DNA of 64,000 nucleotides from Bacillus_BA songklensis (GCF_042649685.1 NZ_JBHRZT010000073.1:437369-501368); one strand, 5' to 3'; shown: positions 41,386 through 50,913, counted from the first letter of the stretch. Notes: generated from the letters alone by a model not told the origin. Translations and numbers: made by a program.

Positions 41386-41886
41386 ATGTTTTTAGAAGAA
41401 AAAGAATTGGAAATCCTTGAAATACTGGAAAGAAACAGCCGGATTTCCGTCGATACGATTGCCAAAATGGTGGATTTGCCGCTTGAAGAGACAACGGCGA
41501 TTATCGAGAAGCTTGAGCGCGAAAAGGTTATCGTGCAATATGGTACAGCCATCAATTGGCGCAAAGTGGACGGCCATGAAAATGTTACGGCCATGATCGA
41601 TGTAAAGGTAACGCCTAAACGAGGGGTAGGCTTTGATGGAATTGCAGAGCGTATTTATCGGTTCACGGAGGTTAAATCCGTTTATTTAATGTCAGGAGCA
41701 TATGACTTGTCTGTTATCGTAGAAGGCAAATCAATGGCGGAAATTGCTTATTTCGTTTCGGAAAAGCTGTCGACGTTAGATTCGGTTTTGTCTACGACTA
41801 CCCATTTTATCTTAAAGAAATACAAGCACGATGGAATCATTTATGAGCAAGGCGAAGATGACCGAAGAATTGTGGTGTCTCCGTAA
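41386..41886 (+). CDS. alaR: Lrp/AsnC-type regulator AlaR
   Basis: A 166-residue Lrp/AsnC family protein. The N-terminal helix-turn-helix (LEILERNSRISVDTIAKMVDLPLEETTAIIEKL) is followed by a RAM ligand domain (AMIDVKVTPKRGVGFDGIAERI, VKSVYLMSGAYDLSVIVEGKS). In B. subtilis AlaR activates alaT in response to alanine. It starts at ATG 41386 after AGGGGG. A TATAAT at 41343-41348 is a likely -10 box. The stop codon overlaps the alaT start by one base. Confidence 0.92.
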   Translation: MFLEEKELEILEILERNSRISVDTIAKMVDLPLEETTAIIEKLEREKVIVQYGTAINWRKVDGHENVTAMIDVKVTPKRGVGFDGIAERIYRFTEVKSVYLMSGAYDLSVIVEGKSMAEIAYFVSEKLSTLDSVLSTTTHFILKKYKHDGIIYEQGEDDRRIVVSP

Positions 41887-43052
41887 TGAGATCTTATGTA
41901 TCCAAACAGGTTAAACAATTGAAACCTTCAGGCATTCGACGTTTTTTCGATTTAGCGGCCAGCATGGATGGAGTCATTTCGCTTGGAGTGGGTGAACCTG
42001 ACTTTGTGACCCCCTGGTCTGTATGTGAAGCTTCAATCTCATCATTAGAACGAGGGCATACATCTTACACAGCCAATGCTGGTTTAATGGAACTCAGAAA
42101 AGAAATTGTCTTTTATTTGCAATCGCATTTTCACGTTAGATATGATGCGCAATCAGAAGTGATTGTAACGGTTGGGGCAAGTCAAGCGCTAGATATCGCG
42201 ATGCGTGCCGTGTTAGATTCTGAAGATGAAGTGATTATCGCAGAGCCTAGTTTTGTTTCGTATGCTCCTCTCGTCTCACTCGCAGGGGGACGTCCTGTAG
42301 CAGTTGAAACGTCTATTGAACATGAGTTTAAATTACAGGCGGATCAACTTGAAAATGCGATAAGTCCCAAAACAAAAGCTCTTCTTCTTTGTTCACCTAA
42401 TAATCCAACGGGAAGTATATTGAACAGAAAAGAGCTTGAAGAAATTGCCCGTGTGGTCAAAAAGTACGACTTGCTTGTGATCGCCGATGAAATCTATGCG
42501 GAACTATCATACGATGAGCCCCATTGTTCCATTGCTTCTTTGGAGGAAATGAGAGAACGTACAATTTTAGTCTCAGGATTTTCAAAGGGATTTGCAATGA
42601 CAGGTTGGCGTTTAGGTTACATTTGTGCTCCTGAAGAATTAACTCAAGCGATGCTGAAAATTCATCAATACGCGATGATGTGCGCGCCGACGATGGCTCA
42701 ATATGGAGCGATTGAAGCATTACAAAATGGACAGGAAGACGTAGAGCATATGCGAAAGAGTTATCGCAGACGCCGGAACTACATAGTGGAGTCGTTAAAT
42801 CAAATTGGGCTCGATTGTCATATGCCGGGAGGTGCATTTTACGTTTTCCCATCCATTGCTAGAACAGGGATGACATCTGAAGAGTTCGCTGAGCGCCTTC
42901 TTATGGAAGAACGAGTGGCTGTTGTACCTGGAAGCGTATTTGGAAAAGGCGGAGAAGGACATATTCGCTGCTCTTATGCTTCTTCCATGGAAGCTTTGCA
43001 AGGAGCTATTGTCAGAATGCAGCGCTTTATGGAAAGAAATTGCCGCAAATAG
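41886..43052 (+). CDS. alaT: alanine transaminase AlaT
   Basis: A 388-residue class I aminotransferase. The PLP lysine is in SGFSKGFAMTGWRLGY. The residues SLGVGEPDFVTPW, NNPTGSILN and IADEIYAEL (PLP Asp) are standard. Paired with AlaR, it makes alanine from pyruvate in B. subtilis. The ATG overlaps the alaR TAA by one base, so translation is coupled. A hairpin follows. The identification is strong because of the operon. Confidence 0.93.
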   Translation: MRSYVSKQVKQLKPSGIRRFFDLAASMDGVISLGVGEPDFVTPWSVCEASISSLERGHTSYTANAGLMELRKEIVFYLQSHFHVRYDAQSEVIVTVGASQALDIAMRAVLDSEDEVIIAEPSFVSYAPLVSLAGGRPVAVETSIEHEFKLQADQLENAISPKTKALLLCSPNNPTGSILNRKELEEIARVVKKYDLLVIADEIYAELSYDEPHCSIASLEEMRERTILVSGFSKGFAMTGWRLGYICAPEELTQAMLKIHQYAMMCAPTMAQYGAIEALQNGQEDVEHMRKSYRRRRNYIVESLNQIGLDCHMPGGAFYVFPSIARTGMTSEEFAERLLMEERVAVVPGSVFGKGGEGHIRCSYASSMEALQGAIVRMQRFMERNCRK

Positions 43053-43080
43053 ATGGGCACCCTGAAGATTTAGCCAAAAG

Positions 43081-43117
43081 AAAGGCGGCAAAACCTAGTT
43101 AGGTTTTGCCAGCCTTA
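43081..43117 (+). terminator. alaT hairpin, possible terminator
   Basis: GGCAAAACCTA / TAGGTTTTGCC with a two-base gap, extended by AAGGC / GCCTT. No T-run follows; AAAAAAGG does. Confidence 0.5.
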
Positions 43118-43319
43118 AAAAAGGGGGGAATACTATAGAAAGCCTTATATTTGTAATATAACCATTCATTGGTTGTTTTAAACAAGCCAGGGCCACTTTT
43201 TATCAAAAAAGCAGGGGAATATCAAATTAGGAGATGTTCGGTTCCGGCACATTGAGTCGCTTCCCTCTTCATTGAAAAGGCAAAAAGTGTCTTCACTCGG
43301 GAGGACTGCAGCGCTTTTC

Positions 43320-43688
43320 TTATTCTGCAAGGTCATATTTTTGTTCAAATACTGTTTTCATAAGCTGTAAGTATTGCGATTCGTTTAATTCTTTGACTTT
43401 CCTTAAGATAGACTTTGCTTTTTCCACTCCAATTGCCTGAATCAATTCTGACAGTTCTCCATCCATTTCTACATTTACGATTCCTTCTTCTTGAGCCCCC
43501 GTTAACTCGGTGATTGGAACATCCAACACGGTTGAAACTTTTAATAATGTTTGGCGGTCCGGAATTTTTTCGCCATTTTCGAATTTGGCAATGGTTGAGA
43601 TTCCTAAGCGAGCTTTTAAAGCAAGTTCTGTTTGAGTCATCTTTTTAAGCTCACGGTACATTTTAATATTTTGTCCTATACGTTCCAT
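43320..43688 (-). CDS. XRE family transcriptional regulator
   Basis: A 122-residue DNA-binding protein. The N-terminal Cro/CI helix-turn-helix at residues 8-60 has YRELKKMTQTELALKARLGISTIAKFENGEKIPDRQTLLKVS. The C-terminal half (ELSELIQAIGVEKAKSILRKVKEL) is helical and probably dimerises. No Cys or ligand motif is visible. It starts at ATG 43688. It is divergent from the ECF sigma operon. Target genes are unknown. Confidence 0.85.
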   Translation of the reverse strand: MERIGQNIKMYRELKKMTQTELALKARLGISTIAKFENGEKIPDRQTLLKVSTVLDVPITELTGAQEEGIVNVEMDGELSELIQAIGVEKAKSILRKVKELNESQYLQLMKTVFEQKYDLAE

Positions 43689-44008
43689 ACATCCAGCCCC
43701 CTCATTAACATTATTTCACATATATCTTATCATGATTACGCATAGAGATATTGGAATTTTCCGAACAAATCGTGACATTTTTTAAATAGGGATTTTATCC
43801 TGCATGAACGGGCAGTAAACCCTCTGCTTCAAAACCTAGTGTATTCGAAGAAGGTTAAGCGAATAATGCTGTGCACGTTTTTTAGCAAATTTATTTGAAA
43901 AAGAATGCCTGGTTCTCTTAATGTTGTCCAAAAGTAATATAATGTAAATTTAGGTATCTATAAGGATTTTTAGAGACTGGTCTATATGTAACAAAGGGGA
44001 GAAAAGCA
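43689..44008. other. spacer upstream of ECF sigma gene
   Basis: A 320-base spacer between divergent genes. I found no clear ECF-type autoregulatory promoter (AAC...CGTC-like) and no ORF. It is AT-rich, with AGTAATATAATGTAAATTTAG as the most promoter-like part. Confidence 0.35.
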
Positions 44009-44599
44009 TTGTTTAATGACTGGAACGGGGAGGGAGAAAACTTGAAGGAAGAAGAGTTAATAGCGAAAGCAAAAGAAGGCAACATGAGGGCTTTTCATCA
44101 ACTCATCCAATTGCATTACTCAACAGTCGAAAAATTTGCCTATCAGTTAGGAAATAGGCGTGATGAAATAGAGGATATTACACAAGAAGTATTTATTAGA
44201 GTATATCGTTTTTTAGATCAGTTCACACAGGCCAAGTTTACCACCTGGCTTTATAAAATCACCTTAAATGTGACGAGGGATATGGCAAGAAAACGCAGCC
44301 AAAATTTAAAAAAGGTATTTAAGTTTCAACAACAGCCCAGAGAAGACTATCCGCAAGTAGAAACTCATTTGCTCCAAAACGAGGAAGATCGCATGCTCCA
44401 TATGTGCCTGCAAACATTAGATGAAAAATATCGTACACCCATCATCCTTTTTTATTTTCACGACAGGAAGTACGAAGAGATAGCAGAGATTATGTCGATT
44501 AGTTTATCCACCGTAAAAACCCGCATATTACGTGGGAAAACAATGCTAAAAAAAGCAATGGAAGACTTGAGTAAGAAAGAAGGTGGCAGCTATGGATGA
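44009..44599 (+). CDS. ECF RNA polymerase sigma factor
   Basis: A 196-residue sigma-70 family ECF factor. Region 2 runs through MRAFHQLIQLHYSTVEKFAYQLG, EIEDITQEVFIRVYRFLDQF and FTTWLYKITLNVTRDMARKR. Region 4 is TLDEKYRTPIILFYFHDRKYEEIAEIMSISLSTVKTRILRG. There is no zinc-binding or accessory domain. TTG 44009 with AAAGGGGAG upstream is likely; TTG 44042 is another option. The last codons overlap the next gene by eight bases, the anti-sigma factor, so the two form a coupled unit. It is distant from SigW/X/M, so I give no symbol. Confidence 0.92.
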   Translation: MFNDWNGEGENLKEEELIAKAKEGNMRAFHQLIQLHYSTVEKFAYQLGNRRDEIEDITQEVFIRVYRFLDQFTQAKFTTWLYKITLNVTRDMARKRSQNLKKVFKFQQQPREDYPQVETHLLQNEEDRMLHMCLQTLDEKYRTPIILFYFHDRKYEEIAEIMSISLSTVKTRILRGKTMLKKAMEDLSKKEGGSYG

Positions 44600-46352
44600 T
44601 AAAATGTTCGAACGGCGGTTAAAACAACTAAAAAATTCATATGAACAGCTTCCGACTGTTAGCTCCCCTCAGACCATTATGGAACATATTCAAAAGCGTG
44701 AAGTGAAGCACTCAAAGAGAACATGGTTCCACTTGCCTTATGTGGCCAGTTTCATTGGAGTGCTGCTGATTGGTTCCATTCTCGGTATGCAATTTTTTAA
44801 TCATCTTCCAGCAAAGAATCAATCAAATCTGTCTGCTTTGCCGAAGCAATCTAGAGAACAGATAAGTCAGGAAAACAACGAGAAAGACCAACAGGGAAAT
44901 AATCAAAACAATGATGAGAAGTCATCCTCCTATAAGGTTAGTGAGAAAGAATATAAAGAAGCATTAAAAGATTTATCGATGCTTTATGACCAGATGGCTG
45001 GGGATATGAAGGAGAAACTCCACACAGAAGAAATTGAGCACTACACATTTGTAAGAGAAGCGAAAGAAAAGTTAAATGCATTTCAAACAAAGGCAAAAAC
45101 AGAGACCAAAAGTGAACAGGGCTTTTTTCGATATTGGGATGAACATCGTACAGTTATCATTCAAAAAATGTCGACTCCTGACATTCAATATGCAGAGCTT
45201 GAAAGGGATGCTAAAGCGGAAGATGGGCAAATGCGAGGGTATATAGAATCCCGTCTCCAGTCTCTGCTTGAAAAGCAAAACGAACTATTGCCTGCTTATC
45301 AAGAGAGGTGGAGCGATCTTCAATCTACCATTCCTTCAGTCAGAGATATCGATGCACTTTTAGGGCAGCTAAATAGTACACAATCTCAGGATCCTGAGGA
45401 AATTAATGAATTTAAATTGTTGGCTTTGGGGAGTGGATACGAATTTTATGATGCAGGAGAAGGAATGATTGATTTACGGGTTAACTACAAAGGAATGCAA
45501 GAAAAGTTTCATCCTTATCTTAGTCCAGCGTTCGAGCAACGTTTAGATTTACTTTCTAAAAAGAAAATTACTGTAGATGGTACGTTGAATATTACATTCG
45601 AAGAATTAGGCGATTATATTGTGAAACTGGAGAAAACCATTTTAGCAGATTCTTCTTCTCCTAGTGCCAAAACGTTGTACGAACAATATAAACAAGCTCT
45701 CGGATACTATTTACTCGGGGTGGATAATATGGTTGTGTTTGATTCTAATGGCGTGTTAAAAGAAGAAGTTAAACAAAACTATGAGCACTTTTTAACAACA
45801 TATGAAGATACGAAAACATACAAAGTGGTCAAACCATTTTTTGAGATGTTGAAAGAGTTCAAATTTACAAATGTGGATGAAGTGAAAAAGTTCCAAATAA
45901 ATTACCCTGTTCTGTTGAAGTCTGAAGAGACGCAGGGAGAGAGTGAAAGAATAGACGAGGCTTTATCTCCTCTGCCAGAGGATCTTCAAACCATTTACGA
46001 ACAATACAAAACTACAAAAGATGATTCGTTGTTAATAGGGTTACGCCCTTACGATGTTATGCGTTTTTATACTCAAGCGACCTTAGAAGGGGAGTATGAA
46101 GCCATTTATGCTCTGTACAGTGAGGATGATGAAGCGGTACCGCCAAAAGAAAAAGTAGTAGAAGATTTAAAAGCAATGGGAAAGATGGATTTTTCGTATA
46201 TAAACAGCATCTTCAATTATGCGCAGGAAAGTGTTGATGGGACAACAGCAACCGTACGGTTATACACGAGAGAAAATGATTTTAACCTTGAGTTTAAACT
46301 AATGCAGGGAAAAGATCATGTTTGGAAAGTAAAATGGCTCCCTATGCAATGA
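44592..46352 (+). CDS. membrane anti-sigma factor with large extracytoplasmic domain
   Basis: A 586-residue protein. About 50 residues at the N-terminus (MDDKMFERRLKQLKNSYEQLPTV, then HIQKREVKHSKR) are cytosolic and basic, fitting a RsiX-like sigma binder without a zinc ASD motif. One helix follows (YVASFIGVLLIGSILGMQFF), then a Gln/Asn/Ser-rich linker (about 80-120) and a long acidic, helical external part. ATG 44592 is preceded by AAGGTGG. The external part is far larger than in RsiX and I do not recognise a fold. It probably senses envelope state and holds the sigma factor inactive. Confidence 0.8.
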   Translation: MDDKMFERRLKQLKNSYEQLPTVSSPQTIMEHIQKREVKHSKRTWFHLPYVASFIGVLLIGSILGMQFFNHLPAKNQSNLSALPKQSREQISQENNEKDQQGNNQNNDEKSSSYKVSEKEYKEALKDLSMLYDQMAGDMKEKLHTEEIEHYTFVREAKEKLNAFQTKAKTETKSEQGFFRYWDEHRTVIIQKMSTPDIQYAELERDAKAEDGQMRGYIESRLQSLLEKQNELLPAYQERWSDLQSTIPSVRDIDALLGQLNSTQSQDPEEINEFKLLALGSGYEFYDAGEGMIDLRVNYKGMQEKFHPYLSPAFEQRLDLLSKKKITVDGTLNITFEELGDYIVKLEKTILADSSSPSAKTLYEQYKQALGYYLLGVDNMVVFDSNGVLKEEVKQNYEHFLTTYEDTKTYKVVKPFFEMLKEFKFTNVDEVKKFQINYPVLLKSEETQGESERIDEALSPLPEDLQTIYEQYKTTKDDSLLIGLRPYDVMRFYTQATLEGEYEAIYALYSEDDEAVPPKEKVVEDLKAMGKMDFSYINSIFNYAQESVDGTTATVRLYTRENDFNLEFKLMQGKDHVWKVKWLPMQ

Positions 46353-46429
46353 AATCATACGGAAAAATGTAAACTTCTTCATATTTTTGCCTGGTTTTGC
46401 GAATGATAAATAGAGCATAAGTCGTTTCT

Positions 46430-46458
46430 TTGATTACAATTGTATTTTATGCTATAAT
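46430..46458 (+). promoter_or_regulatory. yugI promoter
   Basis: TTGATT (46430-46435), 17-bp spacer, TATAAT (46453-46458), 49 bp before the start codon. Confidence 0.8.
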
Positions 46459-46506
46459 ATTTTATTGCATATACATGGGCGAAAATAAAAAAATAGGAGT
46501 GTTCTC

Positions 46507-46917
46507 ATGACTGAAAAATTTGAAGTAGGAAATGTTGTAAAAGGAAAAGTAACTGGAATTCAACCATACGGTGCGTTTGTTGAGATTGATGAAAACACAC
46601 AAGGTCTTGTTCATATTTCTGAGATTAAACACGGCTTTGTAAAAGATATCAATGAACATTTAAAAGTCGGCGACGAAGTAAATGTAAAAATTCTTTCCAT
46701 TGATGCGGAATCAGGTAAAATCGGTTTATCAATTCGTGCAACAGAAGAAGCACCGGAAAAAGAAGAAACAACTGCTAAGCCAAAGGCTCCAAAGAAGCGT
46801 CAAGCAACAATTCAAACGCAAGCGCAAACAGAAGCGCCTCAAGGTTTTAATACATTAAAAGAAAAGCTTCAAGAATGGATTGAGCAATCCGACCGCAAAG
46901 ATTTAATCAAAAAATAA
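46507..46917 (+). CDS. yugI: S1-domain RNA-binding protein YugI
   Basis: A 136-residue protein with an N-terminal S1 (OB-fold) domain at residues 6-75 (VGNVVKGKVTGIQPYGAFVEID, GLVHISEI, VGDEVNVKILSID). A Lys/Thr/Ala-rich linker and a short C-terminal helix (FNTLKEKLQEWIEQSDRKDLIKK) follow. It matches B. subtilis YugI, general stress protein 13, which is ribosome-associated. It starts at ATG 46507 after AGGAGTG. It has its own promoter and terminator. Confidence 0.92.
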   Translation: MTEKFEVGNVVKGKVTGIQPYGAFVEIDENTQGLVHISEIKHGFVKDINEHLKVGDEVNVKILSIDAESGKIGLSIRATEEAPEKEETTAKPKAPKKRQATIQTQAQTEAPQGFNTLKEKLQEWIEQSDRKDLIKK

Positions 46918-46918
46918 G

Positions 46919-46954
46919 GCAATGAAAAAGCGTCCTGAGGACGCTTTTTCATTG
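46919..46954 (+). terminator. yugI terminator
   Basis: A 15-bp perfect stem (AATGAAAAAGCGTCC and its complement) with a three-base loop. Confidence 0.88.
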
Positions 46955-47093
46955 CTCAAACCATTATTCAGAAGAACCGGTTAATTAAAATAACGAGGAA
47001 GCAAAATTAACAGAGCGTTCTTTAGAGTTAGGAGAATACTTTACACGAAAGTTGTTGGAAGTGAGCAATCCTTGCCAGACTTTAACATGATTA

Positions 47094-47133
47094 AAAAAGA
47101 AAGGGCCCTTTTTGAAGAGGCCCTTTCTTTTTT
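47094..47133 (-). terminator. yuzA terminator
   Basis: AAAGAAAGGGCC / GGCCCTTTCTTT with an 11-base loop; T-runs on both sides. Confidence 0.8.
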
Positions 47134-47135
47134 AT

Positions 47136-47366
47136 TTAACGTGTTGCTCGTGCTTCAGAACGTTCAACTTCTTCAGAAGGTTTAAATAATAAGCCCAAGT
47201 TAATTAACCCGGCAATTCCTACTAAGCCATAAATAATACGTGCAAGGGCAGAATCTTGTCCGCCGAAAATTGCGGCAATTAGGTCAAATTGAAAGAATCC
47301 AATCAATCCCCAGTTAATGGCGCCGATAATCGTAAGAACAAGTGCAATGCGTTGAATTGCGCTCAT
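47136..47366 (-). CDS. yuzA: DUF378 membrane protein YuzA
   Basis: A 76-residue DUF378 protein with two transmembrane helices (LVLTIIGAINWGLIGFFQFDLI and IIYGLVGIAGLINLGLLF) and a charged C-terminal tail. INWGLIGF is the family signature. It matches B. subtilis YuzA. It starts at ATG 47366 with AAGGAGG upstream. The function is unknown. Confidence 0.9.
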   Translation of the reverse strand: MSAIQRIALVLTIIGAINWGLIGFFQFDLIAAIFGGQDSALARIIYGLVGIAGLINLGLLFKPSEEVERSEARATR

Positions 47367-47524
47367 ACGGTAACCTCCTTATATTGTGGTTCATTCTTTA
47401 TATTGTTTTATTAGCCGAAAAATATGCATGGTAAACGTGAAAGTGGACATAACATTTGAAGAGTCACTTTTCTTTACAGGGGCACAAACGTTGAGCATAA
47501 TGGAAATGGTAAGGAGGGATTCTA

Positions 47525-48688
47525 ATGAATAGTTTTACATTTTATAATCCAACGAAGCTGATCTTCGGAAAAGGGCAATTACGGCAGTTAGAAAGCGAGC
47601 TCACTCACTATGGTAAAAAGGTACTCCTTGTATATGGTGGAGGAAGTATTAAAAGAAGCGGTCTTTATGATCGGGTAATGGCCATTTTAGAGAAAGCGGG
47701 GGCACAAGTGTTTGAGCTGCCGGGCGTAGAGCCGAATCCGCGCCTTTCTACAGTGCATAAAGGAGTCGAGATTTGCAAAAATGAAAACATCGATTTCCTG
47801 CTAGCCGTTGGCGGGGGCAGTGTGATCGATTGTACAAAAGCGGTGGCTGCCGGAGCGAAATATGACGGCGATGTGTGGGATATCGTGACCAAGAAAGCAG
47901 CGGCAGCTGATGCATTGCCGTTTGGCACAGTGCTGACACTTGCGGCAACTGGTTCGGAAATGAACTCAGGCTCTGTTATTACAAACTGGGAAACAAAAGA
48001 AAAATACGGTTGGGGAAGTCCGTACACGTTCCCAAAATTCTCTATTCTAGAACCTGAAAATACATTTACGGTTCCAAAAAATCAAACGATTTACGGGATC
48101 GTCGATATGATGAGTCACGTATTTGAACAATATTTCCACCACGTTTCCAATACACCGCTCCAAGATCGCATGTGTGAGTCTGTATTGAAAACGGTGATGG
48201 AAGCCGGGCCAAAGCTCGTAAATGATCTTGAGAATTTTGAACTTCGTGAGACCATTCTTTATGCTGGCACAATCGCTTTAAACGGTATGCTTCAAATGGG
48301 CTACCAAGGTGATTGGGCGACTCATAACATCGAGCATGCGGTATCTGCCGTGTATGACATCCCGCACGGCGGCGGCTTAGCGATTCTATTCCCGAACTGG
48401 ATGAAACATACACTAAAAGAAAATGTCGGCCGCTATAAGCAACTAGCGGTTCGCGTATTTGATGTGAATCCAGAAGGAAAAACAGATGAAGAAACAGCGC
48501 TGGAAGGAATTGAAAAACTGCGTGAATTCTGGTCCAGCATTGGGGCTCCTTCCCGTCTTGCGGACTATGATATCGGTGACGAAAATCTTGAGCTTATGGC
48601 TGATAAGGCGATGGTTTACGGTGAATTCGGTCGTTTTAAAGTATTAAATAAAGAAGATGTGCTTGCCATTTTAAGAGCATCTCTATAA
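47525..48688 (+). CDS. yugJ: iron-containing alcohol dehydrogenase (YugJ-like, butanol dehydrogenase type)
   Basis: A 387-residue group III iron-activated alcohol dehydrogenase. It has a Rossmann-like NAD(P) site (VYGGGSIKRSG, AVGGGSVIDCTKA), and metal ligands in VDMMSHVFEQY (Asp, His) and THNIEHAVSAVYDIPHGGG (His, His). It reduces aldehydes to alcohols with NAD(P)H; the natural substrate is unknown. ATG 47525 follows AAGGAGG. It lies just upstream of pgi; B. subtilis has yugJ and yugK at this place, and only one copy is found here. Confidence 0.92.
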   Translation: MNSFTFYNPTKLIFGKGQLRQLESELTHYGKKVLLVYGGGSIKRSGLYDRVMAILEKAGAQVFELPGVEPNPRLSTVHKGVEICKNENIDFLLAVGGGSVIDCTKAVAAGAKYDGDVWDIVTKKAAAADALPFGTVLTLAATGSEMNSGSVITNWETKEKYGWGSPYTFPKFSILEPENTFTVPKNQTIYGIVDMMSHVFEQYFHHVSNTPLQDRMCESVLKTVMEAGPKLVNDLENFELRETILYAGTIALNGMLQMGYQGDWATHNIEHAVSAVYDIPHGGGLAILFPNWMKHTLKENVGRYKQLAVRVFDVNPEGKTDEETALEGIEKLREFWSSIGAPSRLADYDIGDENLELMADKAMVYGEFGRFKVLNKEDVLAILRASL

Positions 48689-48792
48689 TCAGAAAGCCTT
48701 CCCCGGGATTAGTAGTATCAGTTATTTCTTCAACGGATATGAATGGGGATGAGGCCTCCTGCTCCTGAAACAGACGAAGAATCTGATGAATA

Positions 48793-48831
48793 AAAAGTAG
48801 TAACAAGTTTAGCTAATTGTTACTGCTTTTA
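48793..48831 (+). terminator. yugJ terminator
   Basis: AAAAGTAGTAACAA / TTGTTACTGCTTTT, then ATTATTGTTT. The rest of the spacer 48689-48994 holds no gene I trust. Confidence 0.75.
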
Positions 48832-48994
48832 TTATTGTTTGCCCCATCTTTTTTGTTTGCGGTCCCCGTAAATCAGACAATGTTTTAAAACTTTTAGTCT
48901 GTATCCGTTTACAAAAAATGACCCGTCTTGCATTCTGGTGGTTGTTTCGTTAAAGTGTAAGAAGCAGGATAATATTGATATGGAGGAACAAATG

Positions 48995-50347
48995 ATGACA
49001 CATGTTCGTTTTGATTATTCAAAAGCACTGACTTTCTTTGGTGAACATGAACTTACATACTTACGTGATGCTGTGAAAGTAGCTCACCATTCTATCCATG
49101 AAAAAACAGGAGCAGGAAATGACTTTCTGGGGTGGGTGAACCTTCCTGTTGATTATGATAAAGAAGAGTTTGCCCGCATTGAAAAAGCAGCGGAGAAGAT
49201 TAAATCAGATTCTGATGTATTGCTTGTAATTGGAATTGGTGGTTCTTATTTAGGAGCACGTGCAGCGATTGAGATGATGCAACATTCATTCTATAATGTC
49301 CTTCCGAAAGAAAAGCGCCAAACACCGCAAATCTTATTCGTAGGTAACAATATCAGTTCTACATACATGAAAGACATAATGGACTTATTAGAAGGAAAAG
49401 ATTTCTCCATCAATGTCATTTCAAAGTCTGGTACGACAACAGAACCGGCCATTGCATTCCGCATTTTCCGCAAGCTTCTTGAAGAAAAATACGGTAAAGA
49501 AGAAGCGCGTAAACGTATTTATGCGACAACAGACAAAGCGCGCGGGGCCCTAAAAACATTAGCAACGGAAGAAGGCTATGAATCGTTTGTGATTCCAGAC
49601 GATGTAGGGGGCCGTTACTCTGTCTTAACTGCTGTAGGATTACTTCCGATTGCAGCAAGCGGTGCAAATATCAACGAAATGATGAATGGTGCTGCGGCAG
49701 CACGTGAAGACTTCAGCAAGTCAGAGCTAGAGGAAAATGCTGCTTATCAATATGCTGCTGTCCGTAATGCGCTTTACAACAAAGGAAAAACAATCGAAAT
49801 GCTGATTAACTATGAACCGGCATTGCAATACTTTGCCGAGTGGTGGAAGCAATTGTTCGGTGAGAGTGAAGGGAAAGACCAAAAAGGTATTTTCCCTTCA
49901 TCAGCCAACTTCTCGACAGACCTTCATTCATTAGGACAATATGTTCAAGAAGGCCGTCGCGACCTATTTGAAACGGTCTTAAAGGTAGAGAAACCTCGCC
50001 ATGAGTTAACAATTGAGGCGGAAGAAAACGATTTAGACGGCTTAAACTATTTGGCTGGTAAAACGGTTGATTTTGTGAACACAAAAGCATTTGAAGGTAC
50101 AATGTTAGCTCATACAGACGGCGGCGTACCAAACTTAGTCGTAACATTACCTGAATTAAATGAGTATACATTTGGTTACGTTGTATACTTCTTTGAAAAA
50201 GCTTGTGCGATGAGCGGTTACTTATTAGGGGTTAATCCGTTCGATCAACCAGGTGTAGAAGCTTACAAAGTAAACATGTTTGCGCTTCTTGGCAAACCAG
50301 GATTTGAAGAGAAAAAAGCGGAATTAGAAAAACGCTTAAATCGTTAA
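48995..50347 (+). CDS. pgi: glucose-6-phosphate isomerase
   Basis: A 450-residue phosphoglucose isomerase that interconverts glucose-6-phosphate and fructose-6-phosphate. It has VIGIGGSYLGARAAIEMM (phosphate loop), SKSGTTTEPAIAFR and GVNPFDQPGVEAYK (catalytic Lys). The start is ATG 48995 (ATG 48992 precedes it), both with GGAGG upstream; the family N-terminus MTHVRFDYSKAL supports the later one. It has its own terminator. Confidence 0.97.
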   Translation: MTHVRFDYSKALTFFGEHELTYLRDAVKVAHHSIHEKTGAGNDFLGWVNLPVDYDKEEFARIEKAAEKIKSDSDVLLVIGIGGSYLGARAAIEMMQHSFYNVLPKEKRQTPQILFVGNNISSTYMKDIMDLLEGKDFSINVISKSGTTTEPAIAFRIFRKLLEEKYGKEEARKRIYATTDKARGALKTLATEEGYESFVIPDDVGGRYSVLTAVGLLPIAASGANINEMMNGAAAAREDFSKSELEENAAYQYAAVRNALYNKGKTIEMLINYEPALQYFAEWWKQLFGESEGKDQKGIFPSSANFSTDLHSLGQYVQEGRRDLFETVLKVEKPRHELTIEAEENDLDGLNYLAGKTVDFVNTKAFEGTMLAHTDGGVPNLVVTLPELNEYTFGYVVYFFEKACAMSGYLLGVNPFDQPGVEAYKVNMFALLGKPGFEEKKAELEKRLNR

Positions 50348-50352
50348 GCTAT

Positions 50353-50385
50353 AAATAAGCCCAACCGTTGCGGTTGGGCTTATTT
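50353..50385 (+). terminator. pgi terminator
   Basis: A 15-bp perfect stem (AAATAAGCCCAACCG and its complement) with a three-base loop. Confidence 0.88.
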
Positions 50386-50480
50386 ACGCTTTTTTATGAA
50401 TGGAAGGGAATCTTGCCGCTTGGTGAAGCGGGATAAAAAGAAAGAGAAGGGACATTCTAATCAAAAAAGGGGTGTGTCCA

Positions 50481-50888
50481 ATGATTGAAATTCCTTCAAA
50501 ATTAGAAGGGAAATCTTTTAAATTGTTTAATCTGGAGCAAGAGTTAAAGTCTTTAGGATACACAATTGGAGGAAACTGGGATTATGACCACGGTTCTTTT
50601 GACTACAAGATTGACGATGAAGTTGGCTATCAATTTTTACGTCTTCCTTTTCAAGCGAGTGATGGACAATTAGATTCAAATGGGACTACAGTAAAATTAG
50701 GGCGTCCATACTTGCTTTCACACAAATATCAAATTGGTTTAGATGACCACGTCCATGTAGGCAATGTCAAATCTTCTTTTGATCAATTTTCCGAACCGCA
50801 AGACCCTGATGCCGGCTTTCCTGAAAAATATATTGATTTAGGGAAATCATTAGTAAAAGAACTAGAGAATACATTATTAAATAGATAA
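50481..50888 (+). CDS. yugN: YugN-like family protein
   Basis: A 135-residue YugN family protein (conserved MIEIPSKLEGKSFKLFNLEQ, GNWDYDHGSFDYKIDDEVGYQFLRLPF and LDDHVHVGNV). The fold is a soluble alpha/beta domain with unknown role. ATG 50481 follows AAAAGGGG; GTG 50472 is in frame but too close to the site. It lies between pgi and yugO, as in B. subtilis, and converges with yugO. Confidence 0.88.
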   Translation: MIEIPSKLEGKSFKLFNLEQELKSLGYTIGGNWDYDHGSFDYKIDDEVGYQFLRLPFQASDGQLDSNGTTVKLGRPYLLSHKYQIGLDDHVHVGNVKSSFDQFSEPQDPDAGFPEKYIDLGKSLVKELENTLLNR

Positions 50889-50913
50889 AGGATTATATTT
50901 CCTTTATCTATTT
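50879..50913. terminator. bidirectional terminator yugN / yugO
   Basis: AAATAGATAAAGGA / TCCTTTATCTATTT. The arms contain the stop codons of both converging genes. Confidence 0.85.
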
